Source: Benincasa hispida (lineage: Eukaryota; Streptophyta; Magnoliopsida; Cucurbitales; Cucurbitaceae). Taken from it: 64,000 nt of DNA. The translations under genes and the position numbers were made by a program. The DNA lies in NCBI RefSeq assembly GCF_009727055.1, contig NC_052357.1:14854790-14918789 (forward strand), in the 5' to 3' direction. Shown in pieces: positions 1-10,905 of the stretch (position 1 is its first letter; every line of letters starts with the position of its first letter). The notes under the pieces are model-generated. The model was given only the letters and a program-made list of their open reading frames with translations. It did not search any database and had not been told where the DNA came from.

Positions 1-156
1 TTGAATCTCGTCAATGCTCTTCATTGCTAACTCAAATCGATGGGTGAAGAAGAGATGTTGCTGAGAGACGAGTTCTTGCTGTTGGGCAAAGAGGCTTCTC
101 ATTTCAGCTAACTCAGCAACTATGAAGGTGGAGGATGGTTGTGCCTGCGAAGTCTT
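1..156 (-). pseudogene. Fragment of ORF downstream of the internal promoter
   Basis: On the minus strand an open frame runs from about 156 to the window edge. It includes the stretch VAELAEMRSLFAQQQELVSQ and ends at MKSIDEIQ, with a heptad-like, coiled-coil flavour. No ATG lies in this frame after the TATA box at 277-284: the nearest ATG, in TCTATGTTCTCAG, is in another frame, so a frameshift or a non-ATG start would be needed. It sits where element C has its lysine-rich ORF, but I see no clear sequence match between the two. I do not recognise the protein. It could be the start of a third-ORF protein of the element or a chance open frame. Confidence 0.3.
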
Positions 157-276
157 GGATCTGGAGAAGAAAAGGGTTCTGAGAACATAGAGCTTTTGGG
201 AGAAAAAAATAATCTGAGGGCAAAATGCTAGGGTTTTGAATTGCTGGTAAAGAATTTCCAACGAAGGGGAAAGGGC

Positions 277-284
277 TATTTATA
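277..284 (-). promoter_or_regulatory. TATA box of internal promoter
   Basis: On the minus strand TATAAATA follows GGCCCAACC, with a GGGCCCCA motif a little upstream. The same arrangement is at 5108-5115 and 17263-17270. GGCCCA/TGGGCC is the plant site II motif found upstream of many plant promoters. The position outside any LTR makes it an internal promoter candidate. Confidence 0.5.
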
Positions 285-641
285 GGTTGGGCCGTTGTGG
301 GGCCCAATGTGATTCGCGCGGAGACTGGCCTCGGGCAGCCCAATAAGCGCATCGTTCCACCTCTTGTATTTATGGAATTTTAAGAAAAAACGTCATTTCG
401 TCTGCCAAGCCATAAATGCTTGGGGATACGAATCAATTGGACTTCCTTCCGCGTTACCATACAAAATTTTCTTTAATATTTTATTCGAATGAACGCAAGA
501 TAAGATATAACGCATTGTGTTTACTAACGCAACTGTATTTTTGCAGAGGACGGGAAAAACTGCATACATCCCCGCAACACACCCCTTAAGCAACGCATTT
601 CTGGAGGATACCTCGACATAGTGCATTCGGCTAAGGATAGG

Positions 642-2430
642 TGATAACTTGTAGAAATACAAGTTATTTATGCCACCTTATCTAGATATTGTGGCCAAAA
701 GTGAGGAATTATGCACTAATTGTATGAAAAATAACTTAGTTTGAGAATAATTTCAAATGCTTGCATAAAAACCCACTAACGCCAAAAGATGGAGAATAAG
801 GCGAAAATTTACTCTGTTTTGCAGGAAGACCCAAGATACCACTTGCGCCTAAGGCTCGTGGGAACTTCATCAATGCATCTCTATCACCATTGCACCCATC
901 GAACATCATCGCTAAAACAATCATTGAAGAAACGGCGCAATGCGATAGTCAATCCTGATCTACATGTCAACCGCATGCGGTAATAAAAACAAACACTGCA
1001 TGCGAATCAATGATCGAGTGATGCAAATGAGCAACACAAGAACGGGAGATCAAGACACGTGTACAACTAATGGTTGTGCTGAATAGACGGTTCGATTGCA
1101 TAACAGAAGGAATAAAATCCCTCCATCTTCGAAATTTCCATAACAAAAACTGGGGACCACTTGGTCGGAGTCAAAGGAATTCTGCCTATAAATACCCCAA
1201 AGGATTCAATGAAAAATTATGCTATTCGATACTGGGCGAAGTGCTGCAAGATAAAAGAGAGAAAAAAAAGGCTTAGCTGAGTGCTACAAAGTAAGATCCA
1301 GGAAGAAGAAGAGATAAGGCCGAAAGGTACAATCTCAGATCCATCCTGTTAACATCCCCGAGCGAAGCTCTGTTCAAGGACCCTGCTACCGGAGGAGCCA
1401 GCCTGAGAGGGAAGCTCTTCTCACCATCAGTCCAACCACAACCGACAAGCAGATCTCCATCGATTGGTGACCAAGACATTGGCGCCTCATTGTCTCTGTT
1501 CTACCCTTTTCTACGTATTTCATGTTTCTTTCATCTTTCTGTTCATTCATCATGTATCAAACACTTAATAGAGATATTAGTTGTTTCAATCGTATTCATT
1601 ATTCATATTCTGTCTTTCACCGTTCACCCATTATTCACTTTCTCCACTATGTTTTCTTAATCCTTCGATAAGTACTATAAATAGCCAAGGACTTAATGTA
1701 AATTAAAGTTATGTAATACGTTTAGCTAAAGCATGCTGGACGGCATCTTCACCAGTGAGAGCAGAAGTGAAGATGTCATTCTGATCTATCGAGAGAAGGT
1801 CAGAAGAGTGCGTTAACTAAAGCGAGTAGTACTTCCAGACATGGAAGCAACCTTGCGTTTATTATGTTAGACTCTAGTTTCAACGCAAACATGCTGGAGA
1901 CTCAGCTCATCACCGAGAGGTGTATGCCATGAGAAGAACGGAACAGTATTTGTTTCTTTACTTTCATTAACAACTTGCGTTGATTTGTATACTTATCTTT
2001 CTTTTCTTTTCTCATCACAAGACTTGCCGACGCAATCCATGTCCTTGCATAGCCTTCACAGCTAGCCTTACTCTTAGCAACTTGTACACAAAACCTGTAT
2101 CGCATACATCTAGTTTAGGTTTACAGTATTTTTATCGCATTTTACTTTCCTTTTACTTTATGTAATTACTTTTGTATAACACCTCTTTACAAAGAATGGA
2201 AAAATCGGTCGCATAACATCATGAAATTACCACATTAACCGATACCGTATTTCCCCGCATTCGACCTTGGATCATACCGAGAAACTTGCGATGGAATTAC
2301 ACTTGGTTTCATCGTAAGGAAACTTATGACTCAGCAGGGCATACTACCTAATCCTAATGAATAACGCATAATCAGTAGTAGTATCGCATTGCATGAGCAT
2401 TGAATTTCACATATACACCCACGTGCAACA
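642..2430 (+). repeat. LTR family I, 5' LTR of element A
   Basis: It begins TGATAACTTGTAGAAATAC and ends GTGCAACA, six bases before a primer site. The same ~1.8-kb sequence recurs about ten times in the window. A TATAAATA box lies at 1187-1194, so U3 is about 540 bp and R/U5 about 1.2 kb. The first 26 bases form a hairpin with a GAAA loop. Near the 3' end are two further hairpins (H1 about 2269-2284 and H2 2285-2318). The boundaries agree with those of the solo copies that have target-site duplications. The LTR is followed by its own primer site and gag, so it is a 5' LTR. No matching 3' LTR is found before unrelated sequence begins near 5130. Confidence 0.85.
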
Positions 2431-2436
2431 AGTTTA

Positions 2437-2454
2437 TGGCGCCGTTGCCGGGGA
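2437..2454 (+). other. Primer binding site, tRNA-Asp type
   Basis: TGGCGCCGTTGCCGGGGA lies six bases after the LTR end. This 18-mer is the primer site typical of plant Athila/Tat gypsy elements, complementary to the 3' end of tRNA-Asp. Copies at 14869, 19861 and 24669 carry one or a few substitutions. Confidence 0.8.
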
Positions 2455-2556
2455 ATTACTGGTCAACGGTTTATTGTTTGAGTGATTTTTTTTGTTGTTT
2501 TGCAGGATAGATCTCATTGTACTAGCTGTTTAACGTGGGGAGCAGCCTGACGGTGT

Positions 2557-3970
2557 ATGAGTTTTGGTGCTGAACCAGAATTTATTGCGGATCCTGAGAT
2601 CGAGCGAACCTTCCATGCAAGGAATCGTCAGAACAGGAATCGGTGGAAGAGAGCGGCGATGGCGAATAAGAACAAGGCAATGCTTGAGAACCAAGGGATT
2701 GCACGATTGGCACAGGATCCTGTATTCTTGACAGCCAATCGTAATATCTCGATGAGGGACTACGTGGCGCCTAATTTGTATGACTTCTCGCCAAGCATCT
2801 CGAGGCCAACTGTTAAGGAGAATGCCAGATTTGAAATTAAGTCGGTCATGCTTCAAATGATCCAAAATGCAGGCTAGTTTAAGGGTTTGCAAGATGAAAA
2901 TCCCCACACCCACCTGACCAGCTCGTAGAGATGTGTGGCAACTTCTCCATCCCTAGCGTCATTCCTGAAAACATTAGGTTATATTTGTTCCCTTACACTT
3001 TGACGGACGAGGAAAAGAAATGGGCATATTCGCTAGAGTCTAACGATATCACATCATGGGGACAGTTGGTAGAAAGGTTTACGAAGAAGTTCTTCCCGTG
3101 TTGAACTTCAAGCAAAAGGAGAACAAGACCCTGAGCATCGCCTGGGTGCGATTCAAGAGATTGGTGAAAATTTGTCCGCATATCGGGATTCCCGATTGCG
3201 TCCTGATGGAACCTTCTATAACGGCCTGGATAGAGTAACGCAGGCTATTGCTGATGCCTCCGCTGCAGGAGGATTCATGGATAAGACCTACATCGAGGCC
3301 AAAGTCATCCTCGACCGTATCCCGCGGAACATGGATGACAGGATTGATGATGGGTATGGAAGAAGAGGAAATGATCGAAGGAAGAATGAAACAGCCATTG
3401 TCCCTGCCGAGACAGTGACTGCATTGGCCGCTCAAATGGCCACAGTTACCTCTATCCTCCAGACAATGGCCATGAATCAAGGAGCCATTGCCCCACAATC
3501 AGCGCAACTTGCTGCACTGGCTCAAGTGGCCGCAATTGGTTGTGTTAATTGTGGTGGGGCTCATAGGGCTAACAGTTCTCCATTGAACCTGCAGCAAGTT
3601 TGTGCCATCCAGAACAATCGCTTCAACAACACCTACAACCCAGGTTGGAGGAGTCATCCTAACTTTGGATGGGGTGGCAATCCTAACCAAGGTGGGCCGA
3701 TGAACCATCAGGGAGGCAACAGGGGCAATTTTCACCATCATCAAGGGCAATCAAGACCTCAAAACTAGCAACCCTCATCATCAACGTCGAATGCCTTGGG
3801 AGGATCCTTGGAGTCGTTACTGAAGCAGTATATGGAAAAAAATGATGTGGTGATGCAGGCTCAAGCATCCTCCATACAGAACTTAGAGATCCAGGTAGGC
3901 TAGTTGGCGTCAGAATTAAGAAGTCGTGCACCAGGGATGTTGCCCAGCAACTCAGAAGCCCCAGGATCTA
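2557..3970 (+). pseudogene. gag: Athila-like gag, broken (element A)
   Basis: Gag would form the retroelement capsid and bind its RNA. The N-terminal part (2557-2877) has the PEIERTF and APNLYDFS motifs. The capsid region follows, then an IGCVNCGGAH zinc-knuckle region and a Q/N/G-rich YNPGWRSHPNFGWGG tail. Compared with gag of element C it has an in-frame TAG near 2875, a missing base near 2926, a 31-base deletion near 3099 and another missing base near 3210. These add up to 33, so the frame is restored downstream. The last knuckle cysteine is serine here, which would abolish zinc binding. TAG codons follow near 3766 and 3901. No protease, RT or integrase follows. The clade call rests on gag style and primer site. 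Confidence 0.7.
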
Positions 3971-5107
3971 CTGGAAAAGAACAATGTCAATGAGGACATT
4001 GAGCAGGCAAGCTTGACCGCCTACGGTGATGTGGACTACGATCATTCAAAACGACGCATCCACAGAAAGACCTTGTTTTGGTTCTAGTACAGATTGATGA
4101 TGCTACGCCCATAGTGTAGACCTCGAGTTAGGCGGAAGGTTCATCAACTCTTTTTCCAAAAAAACTCTTCTTAGTGCATCGAAATTTCCTATTTGAGTTT
4201 AGCAGACTCGTTCACATTTAGCTACCATTCATTGCCAACCCAACCAATCGATGTGGAAGACTTCGCGGTGTGAATTCTTTGAAGGCAAGGGGCCTGATCG
4301 ACATTTTTGTTTACTTCATTCAAGTGGTTGGATGTTAGAGTGTCTGTACCTTCCAAAATTTGATGGAAGTTTATGAAACGTGAAATCACCCTCTATTACC
4401 CTTCAATCAACTTATTATTATTTTTGGAACTTTATATCTCTGCGTTAATCCTTTTAAGCATTTAGTATAGACCTTTTTGTCGTGGTAATTTAGTTTTTTT
4501 CGTTATTTTTAGCATTCAATTTATTCTCGCATTCAAGTTTCTTTTTGTAGTTAGTGTGTACATTGATGTTTGAATGATTGGGTTTGAAGAAATTAATTAT
4601 AAAAAGACAGAAAAGTGTAAGTAGAAATAAATGAAGTAATAAATGAGAGAGCAGAATTTTTAATGGACGCATCTTTATATTAGGAATGCTTTGCAATCAT
4701 CTGACTCAACTATACAGTTGATGGGTGTGTTGCGCTCACATATGACCTCAGCCCCCTTGGTCGATTGCACTATGTTGAGCTATCCTCCAGAAATGCGTCG
4801 ATTAAGGAGTGTGTTGCGGGGTCGTTTGCGTGGTTGCCCATCTTCAACAGAAATATAGTTGCATTAGTGGATATGATGCATTGTAATCAATCTTGAGTCC
4901 ATTCGAATAAAATATTAAAGAAAAAATATTGCCTGGTAAAGTAGAAAGAAGTCCAAACGATTCATATCCTCGAGCATTTAAAGCTTGACAGATGAAATGA
5001 CGTTTTTCTGAAAATTCCATAATTACGGGAGGTGGAACGACGCGCCTGATGGACTGCCTGAGGCCAGGCACCGCGTAAATCGCAATGGGCCCCCACTCGG
5101 CCCAACC
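3971..5107 (+). mobile_element. Non-coding 3' internal region of element A
   Basis: No supported gene. The stretch is collinear with 16450-17262 of element C: a T-rich part, the GTGTGTTGCG boxes near 4727 and 4810, and a GGCCCAACC promoter module. The match to element C stops just after the TATA box at 5108-5115, where CpG-rich LTR sequence of another family begins. Element A is therefore truncated or interrupted here. Confidence 0.6.
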
Positions 5108-5115
5108 TATAAATA
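5108..5115 (+). promoter_or_regulatory. TATA box of internal promoter (element A)
   Basis: TATAAATA follows CGGCCCAACC, as in the copies at 277-284 (minus) and 17263-17270. What would be its transcript start now reads into a foreign LTR fragment, so the promoter is cut off from its ORF. Confidence 0.5.
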
Positions 5116-5129
5116 AGACCATAGGCCTC

Positions 5130-5901
5130 TCGGTCTTGTGAGCGTGCGTTTGGCTTAGAGAATCGATGCATGGTCGCTCGAAATGCATGGCAATGCTCGA
5201 CGCATGCGTGCATGGGCACTCGACAGGTGCGTGCAACGCATGGGCGTGGCTGCTCGTCAGGCACGCGTAGCACGGCACACGCCTTCGACAATATACCCAG
5301 CACACGGGCGTGCCCGCTCGACGCATGGCCTAAGCGTCTGGCCGATGCTACTCTCCCTCTCAATGCTCTCGCTGATGTCGCTCTCAAGGATCTCGCTGGT
5401 GTCGCTCTCAATGATCTCGCTAGTTTCACTCTCAATGATCTCGCTGGTCTTGCTGCATGCGTTGTTTACTTCCTTGCCACTTCTACACGATTGCCCTTGC
5501 TCACCTATTAGCCAATTGCCTTTCAGTGCCTTGCACTTTTTGCCTTCTTCAGCCATATGTCTTCACCTCCAATGCATTTCACATAATTTTTCCAACGTTG
5601 ATGAGCGCACATTCCCGGTCGCATAGGCGCATAGGTGCGCGTCCTCCCTCAAAGCATAGGCATGAGCTTCCGGCGCATAAGTGCATCTCTATTGCATGGC
5701 TTGCATGCGTCCTTGCCGCATGGCCTGCGCGCATTAGCGCATGGCCTGTGCGTTGGGCCTCGACGCATGGCCTGTGTGCTTGGCGCATGGCCTGCGCACT
5801 TGGCCTCGACGCATGGCCAACGCTTTGGCATACTCCTTTGACGCATGCTAGCTTATTTTACCTTCTCTATTTAACTTTAGTTTTGGTGATAGGGTCTTAC
5901 A
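5130..5901 (-). repeat. Chromovirus-type LTR fragment (TGTAAGACCC family)
   Basis: On the minus strand it begins TGTAAGACCCTATCACC, matching the 3' LTR start at 41130 and the fragment ending at 28784. It is rich in CGACGCATGGCC-like words and holds a 24-bp tandem repeat at 5367-5460. The left boundary is approximate. It abuts RT coding sequence at 5902 without a recognisable primer site, so it is an insertion or recombination remnant. Confidence 0.6.
5367..5460 (+). repeat. 24-bp tandem repeat
   Basis: Units start at 5367, 5391, 5415 and 5439 (the last partial). The consensus is TCTCGCTGGTGTCGCTCTCA plus four bases, with a few substitutions per unit. It lies inside the CpG-rich LTR fragment. 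Confidence 0.8.
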
Positions 5902-8243
5902 GTTTGTGATAGTGTTCATAGACGGCATACTAGTATATTCTAGTAGTGCAGAGAAGCACAATGAACATCTGAGGATGGTGTTACAAATCCTAAGAGAAAA
6001 AGAGTTATATACCAAATTTAGTAAGTGTGATTTTTGGTTAAATCAAGTCATATTCCTTGGGCATATAGTTTCAGTTGACGGAGTCAGATTGATTCCCTAA
6101 AGATAGAAGCAATAGTTAATTGAGAACAACCTCTAAATGTAATCAAAGTACGCAATTTTCTAGGCTTAGCAGGTTATCATAGAAGATTCATGGAGGGCTT
6201 TTCTAAGATAGCTCTACCATTAACAAACCTAACCAGAAAAGATGCGAAGTTTGAGTGGTCGCCAAAATGCGAGCATAGTTTCCAAGTGCTGAAATAGAGG
6301 TTAGTGTCAGCACCAGTATTAACTCTACCTACACCAGATAAAGAGTTTGAGGTTTATTGTGATGCATCTCGACAAGGGTTAGGATGTGCACTGATGTAGG
6401 AGGGAAATGTAGTAGCTTATGCTTCTCGACAGTTAAAGAAGCATGAATATAACTATGCTACACACGACTTAGAGTTAGCAGCAGTTGTGTTAGCTCTAAA
6501 GTTGTGGAGACATCACCTATTTGGTGAGCAGTGTCATATATTTAAGGATCATAAAAGTCTATAGCATACCTTTGATCGGAAGGAGTTGAACTAGAGACAA
6601 AGAAGATGGCTCGAGTTGATCAAGGATTATGACTGTACCATTGACTATCACCCAGGTAAAGCAAATGTGGTAGCTGACACTTTAAGTCGAAAAACCAGAT
6701 CAGCTGGAGCTAGTATTAATTCAGTAACGAGTACACTGATTCATGAGTTGTATAATGCTAAGACGACATTATCAATCGATAAAACAGGAGGATTATTAGC
6801 TTCGTTTCAAGTGCTTCCTATGCTTATAGAAGATATTCTACGTGAGCAATTAAAGGATTCTGATTTTCAGAAGTTAGCTAAATAAGTAGATAAAGGATTG
6901 AGGACAGACTACCAATTAAGAGCTGATAAAGTACTATTAAAAGAAGGTAGGATATGTGTACCTAAGAATTTAGCACTTAAATGAGCTATTTTAGAGGAGG
7001 CACATAGTTCGGCCTATGCCATGCATCCAGGCAGTAGGAAGATGTACAGAACATTAAAGAGATCGTACTGGTGGCCTGGTATGAAAAGAGAAATAGCGAA
7101 GTATGTTGACCAATGCCTAATATGTCAACAAGTTAAACTAGAAAGACAGAGGCCAGCAGGATTACTTAATCCACTCCCAGTACCAGAATGAAAGTGGGAG
7201 AACATTACGTTGGATTTCCTGTTTGGATTACCTAAGACACCAGCAAGCTATGATGGTATATGGGTAATTGTGGATAGATTGACAAAAACAGCTAAGTTTT
7301 TACCTGTTAAGGTTACTTATACCCTGGACCAATTAGCTAAGTTGTATGTTGATCGAGTTGTGAGTCAGTTTGGAGCTCCAGTTTGAATAGTATCAGATCG
7401 AGACTCCAGATTTATATCAAAGTTTTGGCCTAGTTTACCAAAAGCTATGGGTATCAAGTTGTATTTCAGTACAGCTTTTCATCTGCAGATGGATGGCCAG
7501 TCTGAGCGGACAATTCAGACATTAGAGAACATGCTGAAGGCATGTGTATTGTAGTTTAAGGGTAGTTGGGATACGCATATGTCATTAATCGAATTTGTGT
7601 ATAACAACAGTTACCATTCGAGTATCGAAATGGCACTGTATGAGGCACTATAATGAAGGCCGTGTAGAACTTCGATATGTTGGAATGAAGTCGGTGAAAG
7701 GAAATTACTAGGTCCAGAACTTGTACAACAGACATCAGACAGTGTTAAGATTATAAGAGATAATCTTAAGTCAGCTCGAGATAGGCAAAAGAGTTACGCT
7801 AATAAGCGGAGAATAGAATTGGAGTTTAAAGTTGACGAAAAAGTATTTCTTATGTTATCTCCATGGAAATGAATACTCAGGTTTGGTAGGAAAGGGAAAT
7901 TAAGCCCGAGGTATATTGGACCCTATGAGATACTAGAAAGAGTTGGCCCAATGGCATATCGATTGGATTTACCTTTAGTCGCATTCATGATGTGTTTCAT
8001 GTGGCAATGCTTAGAAAGTATGTGCCAGATCCTACTCACGTATTGCCTAAGCAACTGGTACAGTTGAAAGAGAATTTGTCGTATGAAGAGGAACCAGTAT
8101 AAATCCTTGACAGAAAGGAACAGGTCTTAAGGAATAAGACAATCCCATGGGTAAAGGTACTATGGAGAAACCATAATACAGAAGAAGAAACATGGGAAGC
8201 CAAAGAGAAAATCAGAAACAAGTATCCGCAGTTGTTTAATTGA
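5902..8243 (+). pseudogene. pol: Tekay-type chromovirus pol, 5'-truncated and decayed
   Basis: This is the second half of a Ty3/gypsy polyprotein that would copy and integrate the element. In order: the RT palm after VFIDGILVYS (catalytic DD changed to DG); RNase H with CDASRQGLGCAL and [10 protein letters not shown]; the integrase zinc-binding part (HSSAYAMHPG, CLICQQ); the integrase core with LDFLFGLPKT, SDRDSRF and QSERTIQTLENML; then a C-terminal chromodomain (ILDRKEQVLR, VKVLWRNH, ETWEAKE). The chromodomain marks it as a chromovirus. A frameshift lies near 6094. Stop codons interrupt it near 6129, 6297, 6397, 6563, 6594, 6982, 7190, 7384, 7555, 7870 and 8101, mostly where CAG, CGA or TGG would be expected. 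Gag, protease and the start of RT are missing. It cannot make an active enzyme. Confidence 0.85.
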
Positions 8244-8280
8244 TGGACTTGTAATGAAATTTTGAGGACGAAATTTTTAT

Positions 8281-8294
8281 AAGGGGGAGGTAAT
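8281..8294 (+). other. Polypurine tract of the chromovirus
   Basis: AAGGGGGAGG follows GAGGACGAAATTTTT and directly precedes the LTR start TGTGAACCCC. The same layout is seen at about 41098-41129. The PPT primes plus-strand synthesis. Confidence 0.75.
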
Positions 8295-9085
8295 TGTGAA
8301 CCCCGAATCCTAATTTCTCTACTTAAATATGTCCCTATTGAAATTTGTGTGATAAATAGGTTGATATGGAACTTAGTATGGAATGGTAGAGAAAAGAGTA
8401 GAAAATGTGAAGAAAAGAGGAAAATGTGGAAGTTTGACTTTGGGGGAAAATTTGGAAAATTTGGCTAAGTATGAAAATGAGTGTAGTGATACGTGAAAGG
8501 GTGGTGTGATGCATTGGATGATTTGTTAGTGAAGGCATGTGGTTGAAGAAGGAAAAAGAGGGATGCAATTGGAAGGCACAAGGGTAGGCGAGGAAGGCAG
8601 GCCAGTGCGTCAAGCAGCCTCGGCCAGCGCCCAAGCCATGCGTCGAGCAGCCTCGGTCGGACGCCCAAGCCATGCGTCGAGTGGATACACCGTGTGCACT
8701 GTCAACTAGATGCGCTCGTGCATTGCGCACATTGCCAAACGGCCACGCCCCATGCATTGAGCGCCTCTGCCGAGCAAGCCGTGCGATGCATCGAGGTGCC
8801 CTGCCGTGTAGCCAAGCGCGCAGCCCATGCAGCCGTGCGAGCGATGGCCAACAAGCGCCATATGCCCATGCATCGAAGCAGCATGCCCATGTGCCTAAGC
8901 ACCCAGCCAAGCATCAAGGCGCTGCGCGCAGCCATGCGGCAAAGCATGCCAATGTGTTGAGCGGCCAAGCACACCCATGTGTCGAGCAACCAACCTATGC
9001 AGCATGCCTAAGCGTTGGTTGCTAGCACCATGCGCCCATGCCAAGCCAGCCGTGCTAGTGAGCCATACGTCAAGGGATGGATGGT
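8295..9085 (+). repeat. Chromovirus 3' LTR, left part
   Basis: It starts TGTGAACCCCGAATCC after the polypurine tract. From about 8590 to 9060 it is rich in CATGCGTCGAG, GCCCATGCA and CCAAGC words with high CpG content. Open frames in this stretch are by-products of that composition. A family I LTR interrupts it at 9086, and the same LTR resumes at 10906. Confidence 0.75.
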
Positions 9086-10900
9086 TGATAACTTGTAGAA
9101 ATACAAGTTATTTGTGCCACCTTATCTAGATATTGTGGCCAAAAGTAAGGAATTATGCGCTAGTTGTAGGGAAATTAACTTAGTTTGATTATAATTTCAA
9201 ATGCTTGCAATAAAATCAACTAACGCCAAAAGATGGAGAATATGGCAAAAATTTACTCTGTTTTGCAGGAAGACCAAAGACACCACTTGCGCCCAAGGCT
9301 CGTGAGAACTTCATCAACACATCTTTATCACCCTTGCGCCCCTCGAACATCATCACGTAGTCATTCATCGAAGAAACAGCGCAATGCGATGGTCGGTCCT
9401 GATCTACATGATAACCACATGCAGTTATAAAAGCAAACGCCGCATGCGAACCTATGATCGAGTGATGCAAATGAGCAATGCAAGATTGGGAGATCAAGAC
9501 ACGTTAACAACTAACGGTTGTGCACAATTGACGGTTTGATTTCATAACAGAAGGAATAAAATCCCTCCATCTTTGGAATTTCCATAACCAACAGTGGGGA
9601 CCACTTAGCCGGAGTCAAAGCTATTCTACCTATAAATACCTCAGAGGATTCAATGAGAAAATATGCTATTCGATCTGGGCGAAGTATTGCAAGATTAAAG
9701 AGAGAAAAAGGCTTAGCTGAGTGCTGCAAAGTAAGATCCGAGAAGAAGAAGAGATAAGGCCGAAAGGTGTAATCTCAATTCATCCTATCAATATCCCCTA
9801 GCGAAGCTCTGTTCAAGGTCCCTGCTACCGGAGGAGCCAGCCTCAGAGGGAAGCTCTCCCTACCATCATTCCAACCACAATCGGAAAGTAGATCTTCATC
9901 GATCGGTGACCAAGACATTGGTGCCTGATTGTCCTTCCTCTACCCTTTTCTACGTATTCCATGTTTCTTTCATCTTTCTGTTTGATCATCATGTATCAAA
10001 ATTTTAATAGAAATATTAGTAGTTTAGAACATATTCATTACTCATCTTCTGCCTTTCATCGTGCACTCGTTATTCACTTTTTCCACTATGTTTTATTAAT
10101 CTTTTGATAAGTACTATAAATATCCATAGACTTAATGTAAATTAAAGTTATGTAATATGTTTAGCTAAAGCATGCTAGACGGCATCTTCACCTGTGAGAG
10201 TAGAAGTGAAGATGTTATTCTGATCTATCGAGAGAAGGTAAGGAGAGTGCGTTAACTAAAGCGAGTAGTGCTCTAAGACATGGAAGCAACCTTACGTTCA
10301 TTACGTCGGACTCTAATTTCAACGCAGACATGCGGGAGACGCGGCCGATCACTGAAAGGTGTACGCCATGAGGAAAATGGAACAGTATTTGTATCTTTTC
10401 TTTCATTAAGAATTTGCGATAATGTGTACACTTATCTTTCTTTTCTTTTCTCACCACAAGAATTGTCACCGCAATCCATGTCCTTGCATAGCCTTCACAG
10501 CTAGTCCCACTCTTAGCATCTTGTACATAGAAACTGTATCGAATACATCTAGCTTAAGTTAATTGTATTTTCAACGCATTTTACTTTCCTTTTATTTTAT
10601 CCAATTACTTTTGTACAAAACACTTTATCAAAGTATTGTAAAACCAGTCGCATAACATCAAGAAATTACCGCATTAACCGGTACCATATTTCCCCGTGTT
10701 CGACATCGGATCACACCGAGAAACTTGCGATGGAATTATACTTGGTTTCATCGTAAGGAAACTTATGACACAGAAGGGCATACTACCTAATCTTAATAAA
10801 CATCGCATAATCAGTAGTAGTATCGCATTGCATGAGCATAGAATTTCAGATATGGCATATCTTTATGCCAACCTATTTATGGCAATTCTATACGTCAACA
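9086..10900 (+). repeat. Solo LTR, family I, with target duplication ATGGT
   Basis: It begins TGATAACTTG and ends CGTCAACA. ATGGT stands at 9081-9085 and again at 10901-10905, so this is a clean insertion later reduced to one LTR by LTR-LTR recombination. The TATA box is at 9631-9638. The 3' end differs from the LTR of element A, with about 45 bases of divergent sequence before CAACA. It splits the 3' LTR of the chromovirus and is therefore younger than it. Confidence 0.9.
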
Positions 10901-10905
10901 ATGGT

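Larger units (their letters stand above)
1..641 (-). mobile_element. 3' internal part of an Athila-like element, truncated
   Basis: Read on the minus strand, this stretch matches the tails of element A (about 4720-5115) and element C (about 16860-17275). Shared parts are the box around GCACTATGTCGAGGTATCC, the GTGTGTTGCGGGG box, and a GGCCCAACCTATAAATA promoter. It stops exactly where the LTR of element A begins at 642. The homologous order is seen directly; the assignment to an Athila-like element rests on linkage to gag in elements A and C. The part beyond position 1 is missing. Confidence 0.6.

Noticed and set aside
5130..5901. Repeated GCATGGCC and CTCTCAATGATC words as a possible CRISPR or satellite array
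   Set aside because: Spacing is irregular, units are degenerate, and the stretch lies inside a recognisable LTR. The only true tandem is a 24-bp repeat without spacers.
8672..9025. Overlapping long open frames on both strands (cysteine/histidine/alanine-rich)
   Set aside because: They arise from CpG-rich LTR words in which stop codons are rare. All frames are open at once and show no family motif.
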